Assembly (NCBI GenBank): GCA_020744425.1
Contig: JAGMUV010000016.1
Span: 434,001 to 498,000 of the forward strand
Direction: 5' to 3'
Length of the DNA: 64,000 bases
Source of the DNA: Dactylonectria macrodidyma
Lineage: Eukaryota; Ascomycota; Sordariomycetes; Hypocreales; Nectriaceae
In this document: positions 21,585 through 32,551 of the stretch, piece by piece
Position numbering within the stretch: position 1 is the stretch's first letter
How the letters are laid out: each line of letters starts with the position of its first letter
Program-made: the position numbers and the translations under genes
Notes under the pieces: model-generated
Seen by the model: the letters and a program-made list of their open reading frames with translations, nothing else
What the model was told of the DNA's origin: nothing
The model's database searches: none

Positions 21585-24500
21585 ATGGCGACGAAATTTT
21601 CCTGCATTTCCAGTAGCGAGAAGGGTGAATATTCTTATGTAAGTGCTTCGATCTGGGACGGTATTTGTTGCTAATAAAGATATTTACAGGAAGTAAGTCT
21701 TGCTGTGCCAACGAGACGGAGCGATGTCATTGCTGATGCCGGTTGTGTTTGGTGATATAGCCAGTAAGTCGTGCTGTGTCGACTAGACCGAGCGATATGA
21801 TTGCTGACCCCGATTGTGTTTGGTGATATAGACAGTAAGTCTTGCCGTGTCGACGAGGCGACGTGATGTGTTTGCTGACCCCGGTTGTGTTTGGTGATAT
21901 AGGTCGTAAGTCTTGCTGTGTCGACGCGACGGAGCGAGCGATGGGTTTACTGATGCCGGTTGTGTTTGGTGGTGTAGGAAGTAAGTCTTGCTTTGTCGAC
22001 GAGACAAAGCGATATGATTACTGACTCCAGTTGTGTTTGGTGATATAGATGGTAAGTCTTGCTGTGTCGACGAGACGGAGCGATGTGTTTGCTGACCTCG
22101 GTTGTGTTTGGTGGTGTAGGACGTAAGCCTTGCTGTGTCGACGAGACGGAGCGATACGATTGCTGATGCCGGTTGTGTTTGGTGATATAGGAAGTGAGTC
22201 TTGCTGTGCCGACGAGACGAAGCGACATCATTGCTGACTTCGGCTGTGTTTTGTGATATAGGAAGTAAGTCTTGCTGTGTCGACGAGACGAAGCGATATG
22301 CTTGCTGACCTCGGTTGTGTTTGGTGGTGCTGACTCCGGTTGCTTTTGGTGATATAGATGGTAAGTCTTGCTGCGCTGATGAGACGAAGCGATGTCATTG
22401 CTGATCCCGCTTATGTTTGATGATATAGATCGTAAGTCTTGCTGTGTCGACGAGACGGAGCGATACGATTGCTGATGTCGGTTGTGTTTTGTGGTGTAGG
22501 ACGTAAGTCTTGCTGTGTCGACGAGACGGAGCGATACGATTGCTGATGTCGGTTGTGTTCGGTGATATAGGAAGTAAGTCTTGCTGTGTCGACGAGACGG
22601 AGCGATGTGATTGCTTACTCCGGTTGTGTTTGGTGATATAGTGGGTAAGTCTTGCTGTGTCGACGAGACGAAGCGATGTCATTGCTGATGCCAGTTGTGT
22701 TTGGTGATACAGATGGCAAGTCTTGCTGTGTCGACGAGATGGAGCGATATCATTGCTGACCCCGGTTTTGTTTGGTGATATAGATGGTAAGTCTTGCTGT
22801 GTCGACGAGACGGAGCGATATCATTGCTGATACCGGTTGTATTTGGTGATATAGGAAGTAAGTCTTGCTGTGTCGACGAGACGAAGCGATATCATTGCTG
22901 ACCCCGGTTGTGCTTGGTGATATAGATGGTAAGTCTTGCTGTGTCGACGAGACGAAGTGATGTGTTTGCTGATGCCGGTTGTGTTTGGTGGTGATATAGC
23001 GTGTAAGTCTTGCTGTGTCGACGAGACGGAGCGATATGATTGCTGACCTCGGTTGTGTTTGGTGGTGTAGGACGTAAGTCTTGCTGTGTCGACGAGACGG
23101 AGCGATACGATTGCTGATGTCGGTTGTGTTCGGTGATATAGGAAGTAAGTCTTGCTGTGTCGACGAGACGAAGCGATATGATTGCTGACTCCGGTTGTGT
23201 TTGGTGATATAGTGGGTAAGTCTTGCTGTGTCGACGAGACGAAGCAAGGTCATTGCTGACCCCGGTTGTGTTTGGTAATATAGGCAGTAAGTCTAGATGA
23301 GACGAAGCGACGTGATGCTGACTCCGGTTGCTTCTGGTGGTATAGATGGTAAGTCTTGCTGCGCTGATGAGACGAAGCGATGTTTTTGCTGACCCCGGTT
23401 GTGTTTGGTGATGTAGATCGTAAGTCTTGCTGTGTCGACGAGCCGGAACGATATGATTGCTGACCCCGGTTGTGTTTGGTGATATAGGGAGTAAGTCTTG
23501 CTGTTTCGACGAGACGGAGCGATGTGTTTGCTGACCCCGGTTGTGTTTGGGGATATAGATGGTAAGTCTTGCTGCGCTGATGAGACGGAGCGATGTGTTT
23601 GCTGACCCCGGTTGTGTTTGGTGATATAGACAGTAAGTCTTGCTGCGCTGATGAGACGAAGCGATATGATTGCTGACCCGGTTGTGTTTGGTGGTGATGT
23701 AGCCAGTAAGTCTTGCTGTGTCGACGAGACGGAGCGATGTGTTTGGTGACGCCGGTTGTGTTTGGTGATATAGACAGTAAGTCTTGCTGCGCTGATGAGA
23801 CGAAGCGATATGATTGCTGACCCCGGTTGTGTTTGGTGATATAGATGGTAAGTCTTGCTGTGTCGACGAGACGGAGCGATACGATTGCTGACCCCGGTTG
23901 TGTTTGGTGGTGATGTAGCCAGTGAGTCTCGCTGTGTCCAGGAGACGAAGCGATGTAATAGCTGACCCCGGTTGTGTTTGGTGATGATGTAGCGTGTAAG
24001 TCTCTCTGTGTCGACGAGACGGAGCGATGGGTTTGCTGACCCTGGTGTGTTTGGTGATATAGACAGTAAGTCTTGCTGTGTCGACGAGACGGAGCGATAT
24101 CATTGCTGATACCGGTTGTATTTGGTGATATAGGAAGTGAGTCTTGCTGTGTCGACGAGACGAAGCGATATGATTGCTGACCCCGGTTGTGTTTGGTGAT
24201 ATAGACAGTAAGTCTTGCTGTGTCGACGAGACGAAGCGATATTATTGCTGATGCCGGTTGTGTTTGGTGATATAGGAAGTAAGTCTAGCTGTGTCGACGA
24301 GATGGAGCGATGGGTTTGCTAACCCGGCTTGTGTTTGATGATATAGCACGTGAGTCTTGCTGTGTCGACGAGACGGAGCGATATGATTGCTGACCCCGGT
24401 TGTGTTTGGTGATATAGACAGTAAGTCTTGCTGTGTCGACGAGACGGAGCGATATGGTTGCTGACTCCGATTTTGTTTGGTGATATAGACAGTAAGTATA

Positions 24501-26725
24501 GCTGTGTCGACGAGACGAAGCGATGTGTTTGCTGACCCCGGTTGTGTTTGGTGATATAGGCAGTAAGTCTTGCTGCGCTGATGAGACGGAGCGGTGTCTT
24601 TGCTGACCCCGTCTTGTAGGAAGTATGTATTACTACATTAACCCGATGACATGGCTGACCCTATTTGTTTTAATCTGCCAGTTTGTGAGTTAGCCAGGAC
24701 ACTTGTGTATAATGCAATGCTGATATAGATGAACACATCTAGTTTGCCACGGATGAATGGATCTACCCGGATCATGACGCATTTCCAGGACGCCTTCTCG
24801 AAGATAAAGAAGTGTCACATTATGAAGCCTCTACCGGATTATGCGATCGCTGTGTCAACATCGACCTCGAGATCACTCTCTCTTCGTTGCGTGATCTAAA
24901 GAACGACTGTCCCCTCTGTCAAATCCTCTCCAGATGCCTCAACAAGGACGAGATCAAGAAGACCAAGATGCGACTTCTTGAAGCTCGGTCCTACGTAAGG
25001 ATCTGCACTGTGCCGGGTGCGTGAAACTGCGTCGTTGGAGATACTGGAATAGACAGCTAATAACTTTAGAATGGCCCCAAGACGACTCTATAACGTCGGA
25101 GTCAATACAACCCGGACTTCCCGTATTCCTACAATCGGGTAGCCCGGGTCATTTCCGGTTAATCAAGGAGTGGCTTCGACTTTGTGACGAAGGCGAATGC
25201 TCTCGAAGTGGTGGATGCTGTCCCAAGCCCAATGGTGCTATGCCAAGCCGGGTCATTGATGTGGGAGAAGACAACATCGGCCACGACAAGATTGGCCACG
25301 ACACCGTGTGCCTCATCTCGACAGACCAGAGACGAGGAATACACTACGTTGCTCTGTCCCATTGCTGGGGCGATCTAACGAATGACCAGAAAGACAGTTG
25401 GTGTACTACGTGCAGCAACGAGAAGGATAGGATTCAAGGATTCCTTGTTGAACAACTGCCCGCGACATTTCAAGATGCAATCAGAGTCACTCGAGAAATC
25501 GGCAAGCGATACCTCTGGATCGACTCGCTCTGTATCATTCAAGGCGAGGGTGGGGACTGGGAAACCGAAGCCAAGAAGATGGAAGCGGTCTTCAGGAACG
25601 CTTACTGTACGGTTGCTGCCACCTCCGCCGAAGTCTCAACCAAAGGATTTCTCAACCGGCCGGTGGATGAGTCAAATTTGCAATACGTGACAGTGCCCAA
25701 CTCGTCACATGGCAAAGTCTACGTTTGCACATCTATCGATGATTTCCCTGGCGACGTGGTGGAGGGTGTCTTGAATAAGCGGGCGTGGGTGTTTCAGGAA
25801 CGAGCCTTGTCACGCCGAACGATCCATTTCACGAAAAGGCAAACATATTTCGAGTGTGGCGGTGGGGTGCGTTGCGAAACGCTTACTTACATGCGCAAGT
25901 AAGTTCCACATAGAGCTCAACCTTAAACCTTAAACGCACCGCCTTTCGTCTTGACAATTTTCTTTTCCTTATCACAGAGTGCTTACTAATAAGCTTGCTA
26001 ATTTCTTATAAATTAGCGGGAAATTTTCTTTTCGAAGTGACCCAGAATTTCCTCGCTCTATTGAGGGATATTCTGAGACGGCTCAAATCATGCATTTTCA
26101 GTCTCTCTTTGCGGAATACTCGAATTTAGGCCTTACAAACGAGACAGACCGGCCGGTTGCGATCGACTCACTAGCCACGGCGTTGGGCGAGGCTTTCCGC
26201 ACCAAAGTCAGATACGGCATCTTTGAACGCCATCTCCACAGAAGTCTCCTCTGGCAACGGTCGCAGGATGATCCCATGAGGCGGATATCTTTCGCTGCTG
26301 GTCAGATGCTTCCATCATGGTCTTGGATGGCATACCGCGGGCAGATCGAGTATTCGGAAATTCGAGACGCTGAGTGGGATAAGAGCGTTCAATTTGCGGA
26401 GGACATCTTGAAGGCTCGTGTGAAATGGCTTCAAGATTGCGTGATCAAACCCGAGGGCCCGAAACACGTTCTACGCGACGAGAAGGACAACGAAGTCGGG
26501 CATCTGTGCTTTGACACTCAACCAGGGAAGACCTCAGCAGAAGTACGGTGTGCTATAATTGGAAGAGAGACTGGAGGAGAGGATGGTAAGTGGAAGTATT
26601 ACATACTGCTTGTCACAGAATGCTCGACGCAACCGGGCGGAAGATTTGAGAGAGTTGGAATGGGTTCGATCCCGCAGCGTTTCATCCTGTTTGATGGTCA
26701 AGACGATACGGCACAGATCTTATAA
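21585..26725 (+). CDS. HET-domain protein with an N-terminal array of single-codon exons
   Basis: The model is exon 1 at 21585-21638 (MATKFSCISSSEKGEYSY), then 43 triplet exons between 21690 and 24684, then 24743-25016, 25070-25898 and 26017-26725. The last three exons encode 603 aa: a Cys-pair segment (LCDRCVNIDLE, NDCPLCQIL) and a HET domain with YVALSHCWG, LPATFQDAIRVTREIGKRYL, WIDSLCIIQ and MEAVFRNAYCTVAATSA. The C-terminal part has SWSWMAYRG. HET proteins trigger cell death in heterokaryon incompatibility. Exon 1 ends in phase 0, every array exon is 3 nt, and the exon at 24743 starts in phase 0 in the HET frame, so the array could be included or skipped as a block without shifting frame. 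The intron at 25017 uses GTGCGT. The alternative, a single 3.1-kb intron, would be very long for a fungus. Confidence 0.72.
21690..24684 (+). repeat. Tandem array of 71-bp intron-plus-codon units
   Basis: Each unit reads triplet, GTAAGTCTTGCTGTGTCGAC, a middle part with branch point TGCTGAC or a variant, and GGTGATATAG before the next triplet. There are 43 triplets with 42 intervals. Thirty-two intervals are exactly 71 bp and the others are 60-96 bp. Triplet positions start 21690, 21761, 21832, 21903, 21978 and 22049, and the last are 24489, 24560, 24620 and 24682. The codons are GAA x10, ATG x8, ACA x7, CCA x3, GAC x3, TGG, CGT, ATC and GCA x2 each, and GTC, GGA, CAC and TTT once. Of the 44 donors, 36 are GTAAGT. 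The others are GTAAGC, GTGAGT (five), GTATGT and one GCAAGT (after the triplet at 22713). Nearly every acceptor is TAG, with CAG before triplets 1, 15 and 43. A retained 68-nt unit carries an in-frame TGA. Confidence 0.9.
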
Positions 26726-26975
26726 TATTTCTTTTCGCGGTTCGATTTGTCTTTGGCAATGACTATGCGCTCCGTCCGAACTACATTGCTACGGGCGCCG
26801 CGTGAGGGGCGCTGTGTGGCTGACCCCTCCAAGCTAGCGGCCCACTAGGAAACAGGAGACCGGTCCCTACGGGCCCGCCAACGCCTTTCGGAACGAAGCT
26901 TACGGCATGGCTTGGAGGGCACGTCTACGGTCGCACATTACTGAAAACCATGAACGAAAATGACTGGATCTATTT
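26726..26975. other. Intergenic region after the HET gene with a solo IS3EU-like end
   Basis: No coding frame is supported. TACGGTCGCACATTAC at 26926-26941 is identical to the first 16 bases of the IS3EU-like element at 19306, in the same orientation, with no partner end in sight. Confidence 0.55.
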
Positions 26976-27429
26976 CCAGTGTGGCTAACAATCAGGTTCA
27001 AACTTGACAAGTCTCAATCAAGCTCGACCGCTCGTCAAGTCAAGTTCTCAAGTCGAGTTTGAAGCTGCCATTCAATCAATCAAGTTCAATGAGTGTCAAG
27101 CTGTCAAGCACTTGACGTTCATCATTGGACATTTTACGAAACCACACAAACTCTAGGTTAAGTCAAGAGCACGAGTGCCACTTATGCCACGTGGACTCGT
27201 GGGACGAAATCGAATTGGACCCACCCATCAACCGACCCAGGACACCCATCTAAAACCCGCAACAACGCGTCGGATCGACGCGTTATTATGCCCCTACACG
27301 CGTTCTGGGACCCAAACGGCTATCAACCAGTCAAAACTCATCTATGACATCTTCTACAATATAATCTATACATATTACCAGATTAGGCATAGTACATCAA
27401 GTGCTTGACAAGTTGTCAATCGAGGTGGC

Positions 27430-29567
27430 TATCCCTTTGACCGTGGTAAGGCAACAGGTGGGCTTGGCGACCCACACCACCCCTGTCACTGCCGCGGTAC
27501 AAAGGAGTGACCTAGAGCGCGTTCAGAATCAACAGCACGTAATTCCTCATACAACGCGTTCTTTGCATTCCCTATGGACCCCCAACTGCCCCCTAGCCAA
27601 GCCGTCAACGTGTATGATGATAATAGCTTCATCCGCGTTGACTACAGCAGCCGCCGCGAGCAACGGGCTGATAATACGTGCCGGCCAATTGAAGATCCGG
27701 TTCCGGATCGCGGTTACAACTTCGAGCCGATGGACCTTCCAAGCGAGACCCCTGTGATAGAAGCTCTGCCCCAGCAGCCGCTATTGCTATTCCAGGAATT
27801 CCTACCTATTTCCCTAGTAGAAAGCTGGGTTAGCTATACGAATAGCTGGGTCAGTCACCTATTACAGCAGCACGAAGCCGGCAGCCGCATATTGAAGCCG
27901 CGGTCGCGGCTGTTAACTTGGAAGCCGATCTCTGTTGCTGAATTCTTCATATGGCTCGCGATCTTGATATATATGCAAATTCATATAGAACCAGAGATTG
28001 AGGACTATTGGAAGGTTTCTGAGCCGCAGGAAGTGGAGGCCTCACACCCAATAACTAAGTATATGAGTTGTGACCGCTTCGCACAACTATCACGGCATCT
28101 TCGTCTCTTTGACTTCACAACTATCGATCAGGGCCCCGATATGAGCTTCTATGGCAGGACCTACAGCCGGGTCAACGCCTGGTCTGACCATATACAGCAG
28201 ATGTCTACTCATTTCTTCCGGCTAGGCACATCTATCGCTGTAGATGAGTGTATGGTCCGCTTCCTCGGCCGGTCTCATGATACAACAACTGTCCCTAATA
28301 AACCTACTCCCAAGGGCTTCAAAGTGTGGGCTGTGGCACAACAAGGCTATTTCCTGCGGTGGATTTGGCACCGGCCGGGCCGGAAGTTCGGGCCCGTAGG
28401 GGTCCGGCCGGCTCAACGGCCGCGGCAAGGGAGACAGCTACGGCGGAGCCGGAAGCGGTTCCAAGAGAGGAAGACGATCTATCTGAACCCGACTCAAGCT
28501 GTGGTTGTTGCCCTAGTAAATCTGCTGCCGGCTTCCACATACCACGTATTTCTCGATAACCTATTCTCTTCCAAAGCCCTCTTTCTCCGGCTCCGTCAGC
28601 TAGGTCACGGGGCCACAGGCACAGCCCGCCGTAACGCCGGCTTGCACGAATCCCTCGTCAAGCTAAAAGTGAAGGACAACACGGCTGACGGCAGCCTCAA
28701 ATTTAACGCTCTCAAAGCTATCCCTACAGTGGATAACAAGGTCTGTTACTATGACGCATTTAGCCGTATTTCCCTTACTAATTTGTCTTCTGCTAGGTCA
28801 ATCAGATCGCATGGAAAGACAACGCCCTCGTGCTATTCCTGTCAACTGTGTTCCGGGGCAATGAACGCACTAACTGCAAGAGAAAGAGACCGACAGGGGA
28901 CGAAATGAAGTCACGGCCAATACAGCGTTTCTTTGGTGATGACCACGTCAAGCTGCTTCGTATCCCGTCTATCGCTGCCGCCTACAACCTCGAGATGAAC
29001 GCTGTAGACCGCGGTGACCAGCTACGGTCTTATTGGGGCCCTAACCGCCGTGTGCGTAGTGGCGGCTGGAAGGTTCTTGCTTGGGACTTTCTATTAGAAA
29101 TAGCCCTTGTGAATAGCTTCCTTTTACAGCTACGAGGGCAGCCACAGTGGAAGCCGGAGCCGGACCAGAAGCACTGGCGGAAGCGCCTTGTGAGGGATCT
29201 CATCGCAACGTACGCACCAACAAGTCAGTCACGGCAGCGGTTTCGACCGGGAGACGAATTTACGCCTGTCTCACAGCACAATTGGGTCCGAAATAAGAAT
29301 CCGTCGGCATGCCTTGCTTGTAAGCGTGTACGGCTAGGCGAGCCTCGGCCGCGGCCGTTGGAGGCAGACAGCAGCAACAGCCGCGTACGGAAATCACGAT
29401 ATCGGTGTAAGCAGTGTGATGTAGCTCTTTGTAAATCGGGAAATTGCTGGGACTTCTATCACCACCTAAAATAGGTGGGAGTGGAGGTACCTTTCATTTG
29501 CGCCATTTTCGTTGGTCCGACCCCCTGTCACTAGCGTATGTGTTGCCTTACCACGGTCAAAGGGATA
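27430..29567 (+). mobile_element. Full-length piggyBac-type transposon
   Basis: A 2138-bp element. The 27-bp ends (27430-27456 and 29541-29567), starting TATCCCTTTGACCGTGGTAA, are perfectly inverted. It carries one intact two-exon transposase gene. The expected TTAA duplication is not present. The flanks are CTAT and ATAT if the end is taken as CCC. Perfect ends and an intact gene point to a recent copy. Confidence 0.82.
27574..29474 (+). CDS. PiggyBac-type DDE transposase (DDE_Tnp_1_7)
   Basis: Exons 27574-28740 and 28797-29474 join in phase 0 over a 56-nt intron with a weak GTCTGT donor, giving about 614 aa. Conserved blocks: LLTWKPISVAEFFIWLAILI, SIAVDECMVRFLGRSHDTTT with the first catalytic Asp, NKPTPKGFKVWAVAQQGYFL, TYHVFLDNLFSSKALFLRLR with the second Asp, and LEMNAVDRGDQLRSYWG with the third. 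The C-terminus has a Cys-rich domain (CLACKRV...CKQCDVALC...CWDFYHH), the usual piggyBac end-binding finger. All key residues are present, so the enzyme may be active, both for its own element and for the 258-bp derivative at 18981. Confidence 0.87.
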
Positions 29568-29660
29568 TGGTCAAGTCAAGCTTCAATCGAGCTGAGATAG
29601 CGTTCAATCAACCAAGTTTGAGGGCTGCAATTGAGCTTGACTGATTGTTAGCCACACTGG

Positions 29661-29935
29661 TTGGATTGAAGATGTGGAAGAGGACGGGGATAATTAAGCG
29701 TTTGTATTGTCAATAAAGACGGTTAACCCATTTGTAGCGGGAATTTGCCCGCAATGAGGGATAAAGCTATTCTGCGCTGGTCTGCTGCGGCCCCGCTGCT
29801 CTTGCTGCTCTTGCTGCTCTTGTCTGCTGTTGTCTGCTGTTGTCTGCTGTTGTCTGTTGTTGTTTGACTTGTGCGTAAAAGTACATGGCTCAGTGTACAT
29901 CTGTATTGTGGGGCGTGAATTTGTGCAGACCCACT
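29661..29935. repeat. Short spacer with TGCTGCTCT / TGTCTGCTGT microsatellite
   Basis: About 29787-29862 consists of repeats of CTTGCTGCT followed by TGTCTGCTGT. It lies directly downstream of SOM1-like gene B (minus), probably in its 3' UTR. No gene is seen. Confidence 0.5.
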
Positions 29936-31918
29936 TCACTTGCTTGAACGTGCTTTTTTGGGTTTTGCTCCGGTCTCCTCTGCACTATCAAGAATGAAAG
30001 AATCGAAATCGAAATTGTTAAGATCACCAGATGTGGGGAAGTTGGCCATGTCCATGGAGCCGAAGTCCTGGGTCATGTCAGTTACTCGATTAGACAACTA
30101 CGAGAGAACTAGAGTTACAGTCACGTCAGGGTAGTCCGTGCTGGATGTCACGTTCTGGGTCGGGCCAACACGCGGTCGAGGCGCGATGGGAGTAGATGTA
30201 AACGGTGGAGGCGCCGCTGACTGTCTGGTGGGCATAACCTGCGCAGGACCAGCATTTTCTCCCAGCTTGGCTAAGCTGGCTGAGTTAACAGGATGTCTCG
30301 GCCCTGGAGCAGTTTCCGCGGTAGGGGTTGTTCCAGAGTTGAGATTCGAGTTCGACTTCTTCTGAGCTGCAGCCTGCGTGGGCGTTATCAGTACGTAAGC
30401 ACCATAATGTAATCTGACAAGCCATTTACCTTGCTCTTGACGGTCTTCGGCTCCTTCTTCTTGAGAGAAGCCTTGTTCGACTGCGAAGGAGTTGGCGATG
30501 CAGCCTTCGTCGTCTGGGGTGACGAAGTGGTAATTCTTGATTTCGCGTTGTCGTTGGCCTTACTCGGTGTGGATGGCGGAGGCATAGACCGTCGTTGCGG
30601 TGGACCCTGGATATGGTCCTCAGTAGCTTGAGGCATCGCGTTTCCATTAGGATCGCTTCGCCACTGCATGAGAGGACCGCTCTGGCCAGTCTGCTGTTGC
30701 TGGTGGCGTTGCGCCTGTATCGCCACAACTTGCTGCCGGTTTATTTGACCATTGAACTGTTGGCCAAGGTATGAACTAGGAGGTCGCATCCCACAATCCA
30801 TCTGCGGTGCAACCATGCCGCCTTCCATGCCGTTCACGCCTGCGTTGAAAAAATGCGGCGCTAAGCTGGGGTCTATTTTATTGGTTATAAAGTTGATGGA
30901 GTTGGGAGAACCCCGAGATTGGGAAATTTTGGGAAGATGGGAGTCCATACCTGTGCTGCTTATCCGTCGAGTGCCACATTCCATGTGGTCGGCGGCATTA
31001 TGCGAAGCTTCTGGTCTTGCCCTTTGCAGAGGAACACCTTGGGAAGGCCGAGCATTCGGTCCAGCTGGACCTCCCGTGGCCCCTGGACCGACCCGACTAC
31101 CAGGCGCTTCGTCATTCCCAGGCAGACCACTAGCATCTTGCCGCGTGCTTATAAGCTCTTTCTTATTTTGTTGCTCCATCCACAGCAGCTGAATCTGATA
31201 CTCTTGCAGGGCCCGATGGCTTCCACCGCTAGCTTCAGCACCAGGAGTCCCGGACGCCATGTCACCTGAACCCATCTCGTCGGGGTTGTAGAAAGCCTTG
31301 AGAGTGGTCCCGTCAGGAGCGTACAGCACCAGCGGGGAATATTGGGCCTGCGAGCAGCTAGCGTTCGGGTTTGGCTTGTTCTGTTGTTGTGCTTCGTGTT
31401 AGCTATACAACCAAACCAGAAGCGTATTGCGAAAGACAATAGCGTAAATGACTGACATGGTTCGCTTGACTGCTTCCACCCTTGTCCGTTCGAGCATTGA
31501 ATATGTCCCAGAAGAGGCAGAACCATTCATACAGAAAACAGATGTCTGGCGACAGGTTGGGAACATTCGGAGCAGGTAGATGCTCTGGGTGATTGGAGTC
31601 CAAACCAGGGTCGATGGAGCCATACCCCAGGTCATTACCTAGCAAGCCCCCTTTGTTCCCCAGAGAACCGTCACGGCCATGCTTCTGGACCTTGACCTTG
31701 GAGTCGCTGTTGAGAATGGCGCACGCGCAGTCTAACATACCGTAGTGGAGGAAGTAGTCGTAAATGTAAGTGTTCAGCAAGGTTCGGTTGTTGCCATTTA
31801 CCTGAAGCTGTCTCGGAGCGGTCTTTGGCGCAACTGCGCGGCTATTCACCATGGGCATCGAGCCACCACTAACGGAACCGTCCATGGCACACATGTTGGC
31901 CATATTGGCGTCGTTCAT
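29936..31918 (-). CDS. LisH-domain transcriptional regulator, SOM1/FLO8-like, paralogue B
   Basis: Exons (high to low): 31457-31918, 30430-31380, 30119-30373, 29936-30067, giving 599 aa with consistent phases. The LisH motif reads LLNTYIYDYFLHYGMLDCAC and is followed by NVPNLSPDICFLYEWFCLFW. The Gln/Asn/Ser-rich middle, basic patch (KASLKKKEPKTVKSK) and acidic tail (DFGSMDMANF...FDFDSFI) follow paralogue A, as do the intron positions. The first intron uses GTCAGT and removes about five residues kept in paralogue A, and the last nine residues differ (PKKARSSK instead of a DTGEIDRD-like end). No stop or frameshift is seen, so both copies appear functional. The pair is head-out inverted, 11.5 kb apart, with transposons and the HET gene between them. 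Confidence 0.84.
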
Positions 31919-32521
31919 TGTTCACAGGACGTTGCAGACGAGGTCTGCTGAGTCGGAGCAGGTGCGGGCGTGTGTGAGACGATGTGAATGCAGGTCAGCT
32001 TCAACTGCAGTTGGGAGCGCAGATAAAATTGTCAGCATTAAACAGGATAACTTTCCCAGACACAAAAAGGCGCCGGGTGCAGATTTAGCGCTAACTGTGG
32101 GAGATGGAAGAGAGAGGATAGAGCACTATATGTTGAAATGAGCATGTTGTGTTGATTAAAGGAGAAAAAGACTAGCGCTAACCAGCGGAAGCTATTGACA
32201 AGAAGACATCCACATCCCAGCCACCAATGGATCGGAATAGCCATTGATCCGTTAAACGACGGATCTCAACACTATATGCTCGGATGAGGGAATCCCTTCT
32301 GGAGGCCGGAAAAGACCCGAAGGTGCTGGCGGAGAGATAATATTGTGGGCTTGTGTTTCCTACAACACGGTGATTAGCGTCTCAGAAGCATTAGGCCCTT
32401 TAGGGCCGATCGAGAGGAGAGAAATACCAACTTGACAAAACAATACGGACGAAGTGAATTTGCTCTCCGGCTGCTACGAGTAGCCCGTGGCTAGGAGGAA
32501 TGTTATTCTTAGTAGCAGCTA
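31919..32521 (-). promoter_or_regulatory. Upstream region of SOM1-like gene B
   Basis: About 600 bp with no supported coding frame. It should contain the promoter of paralogue B, and ends at the 10-bp target site (GTAGCAGCTA, 32512-32521) of the MULE derivative. Confidence 0.35.
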
Positions 32522-32551
32522 GGCGCCGTCTAGGCGCACAGGTCCGTACAG

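Larger units (their letters stand above)
26976..29660. mobile_element. hAT-like shell containing a nested piggyBac element
   Basis: CCAGTGTGGCTAACAATCA at 26976-26994 is perfectly inverted at 29642-29660. CAGTG at the tip is typical of hAT ends. The DNA just inside both ends is rich in TCAAG/CTTGA motifs and has no coding frame of its own. The only gene inside belongs to the piggyBac element at 27430-29567. I find no clear 8-bp target duplication, so the family call is tentative. Without the insert the shell would be about 0.55 kb. Confidence 0.6.

Noticed and set aside
21783..24103. Long minus-strand open frames (up to 403 codons) across the 71-bp array, repeating SLRLVDTARLT, SSTQQDL and PSRRHSKTY-like words
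   Set aside because: The 71-bp unit has no stop on that strand and its length is not a multiple of three, so the three frames follow each other automatically. There are no domains, start context or splice logic, whereas the plus strand has complete introns in every unit.
21690..24684. CRISPR-like reading of the regular array
   Set aside because: The genome is eukaryotic, the units are tandem without unique spacers, and the variable part is exactly 3 nt between splice sites.
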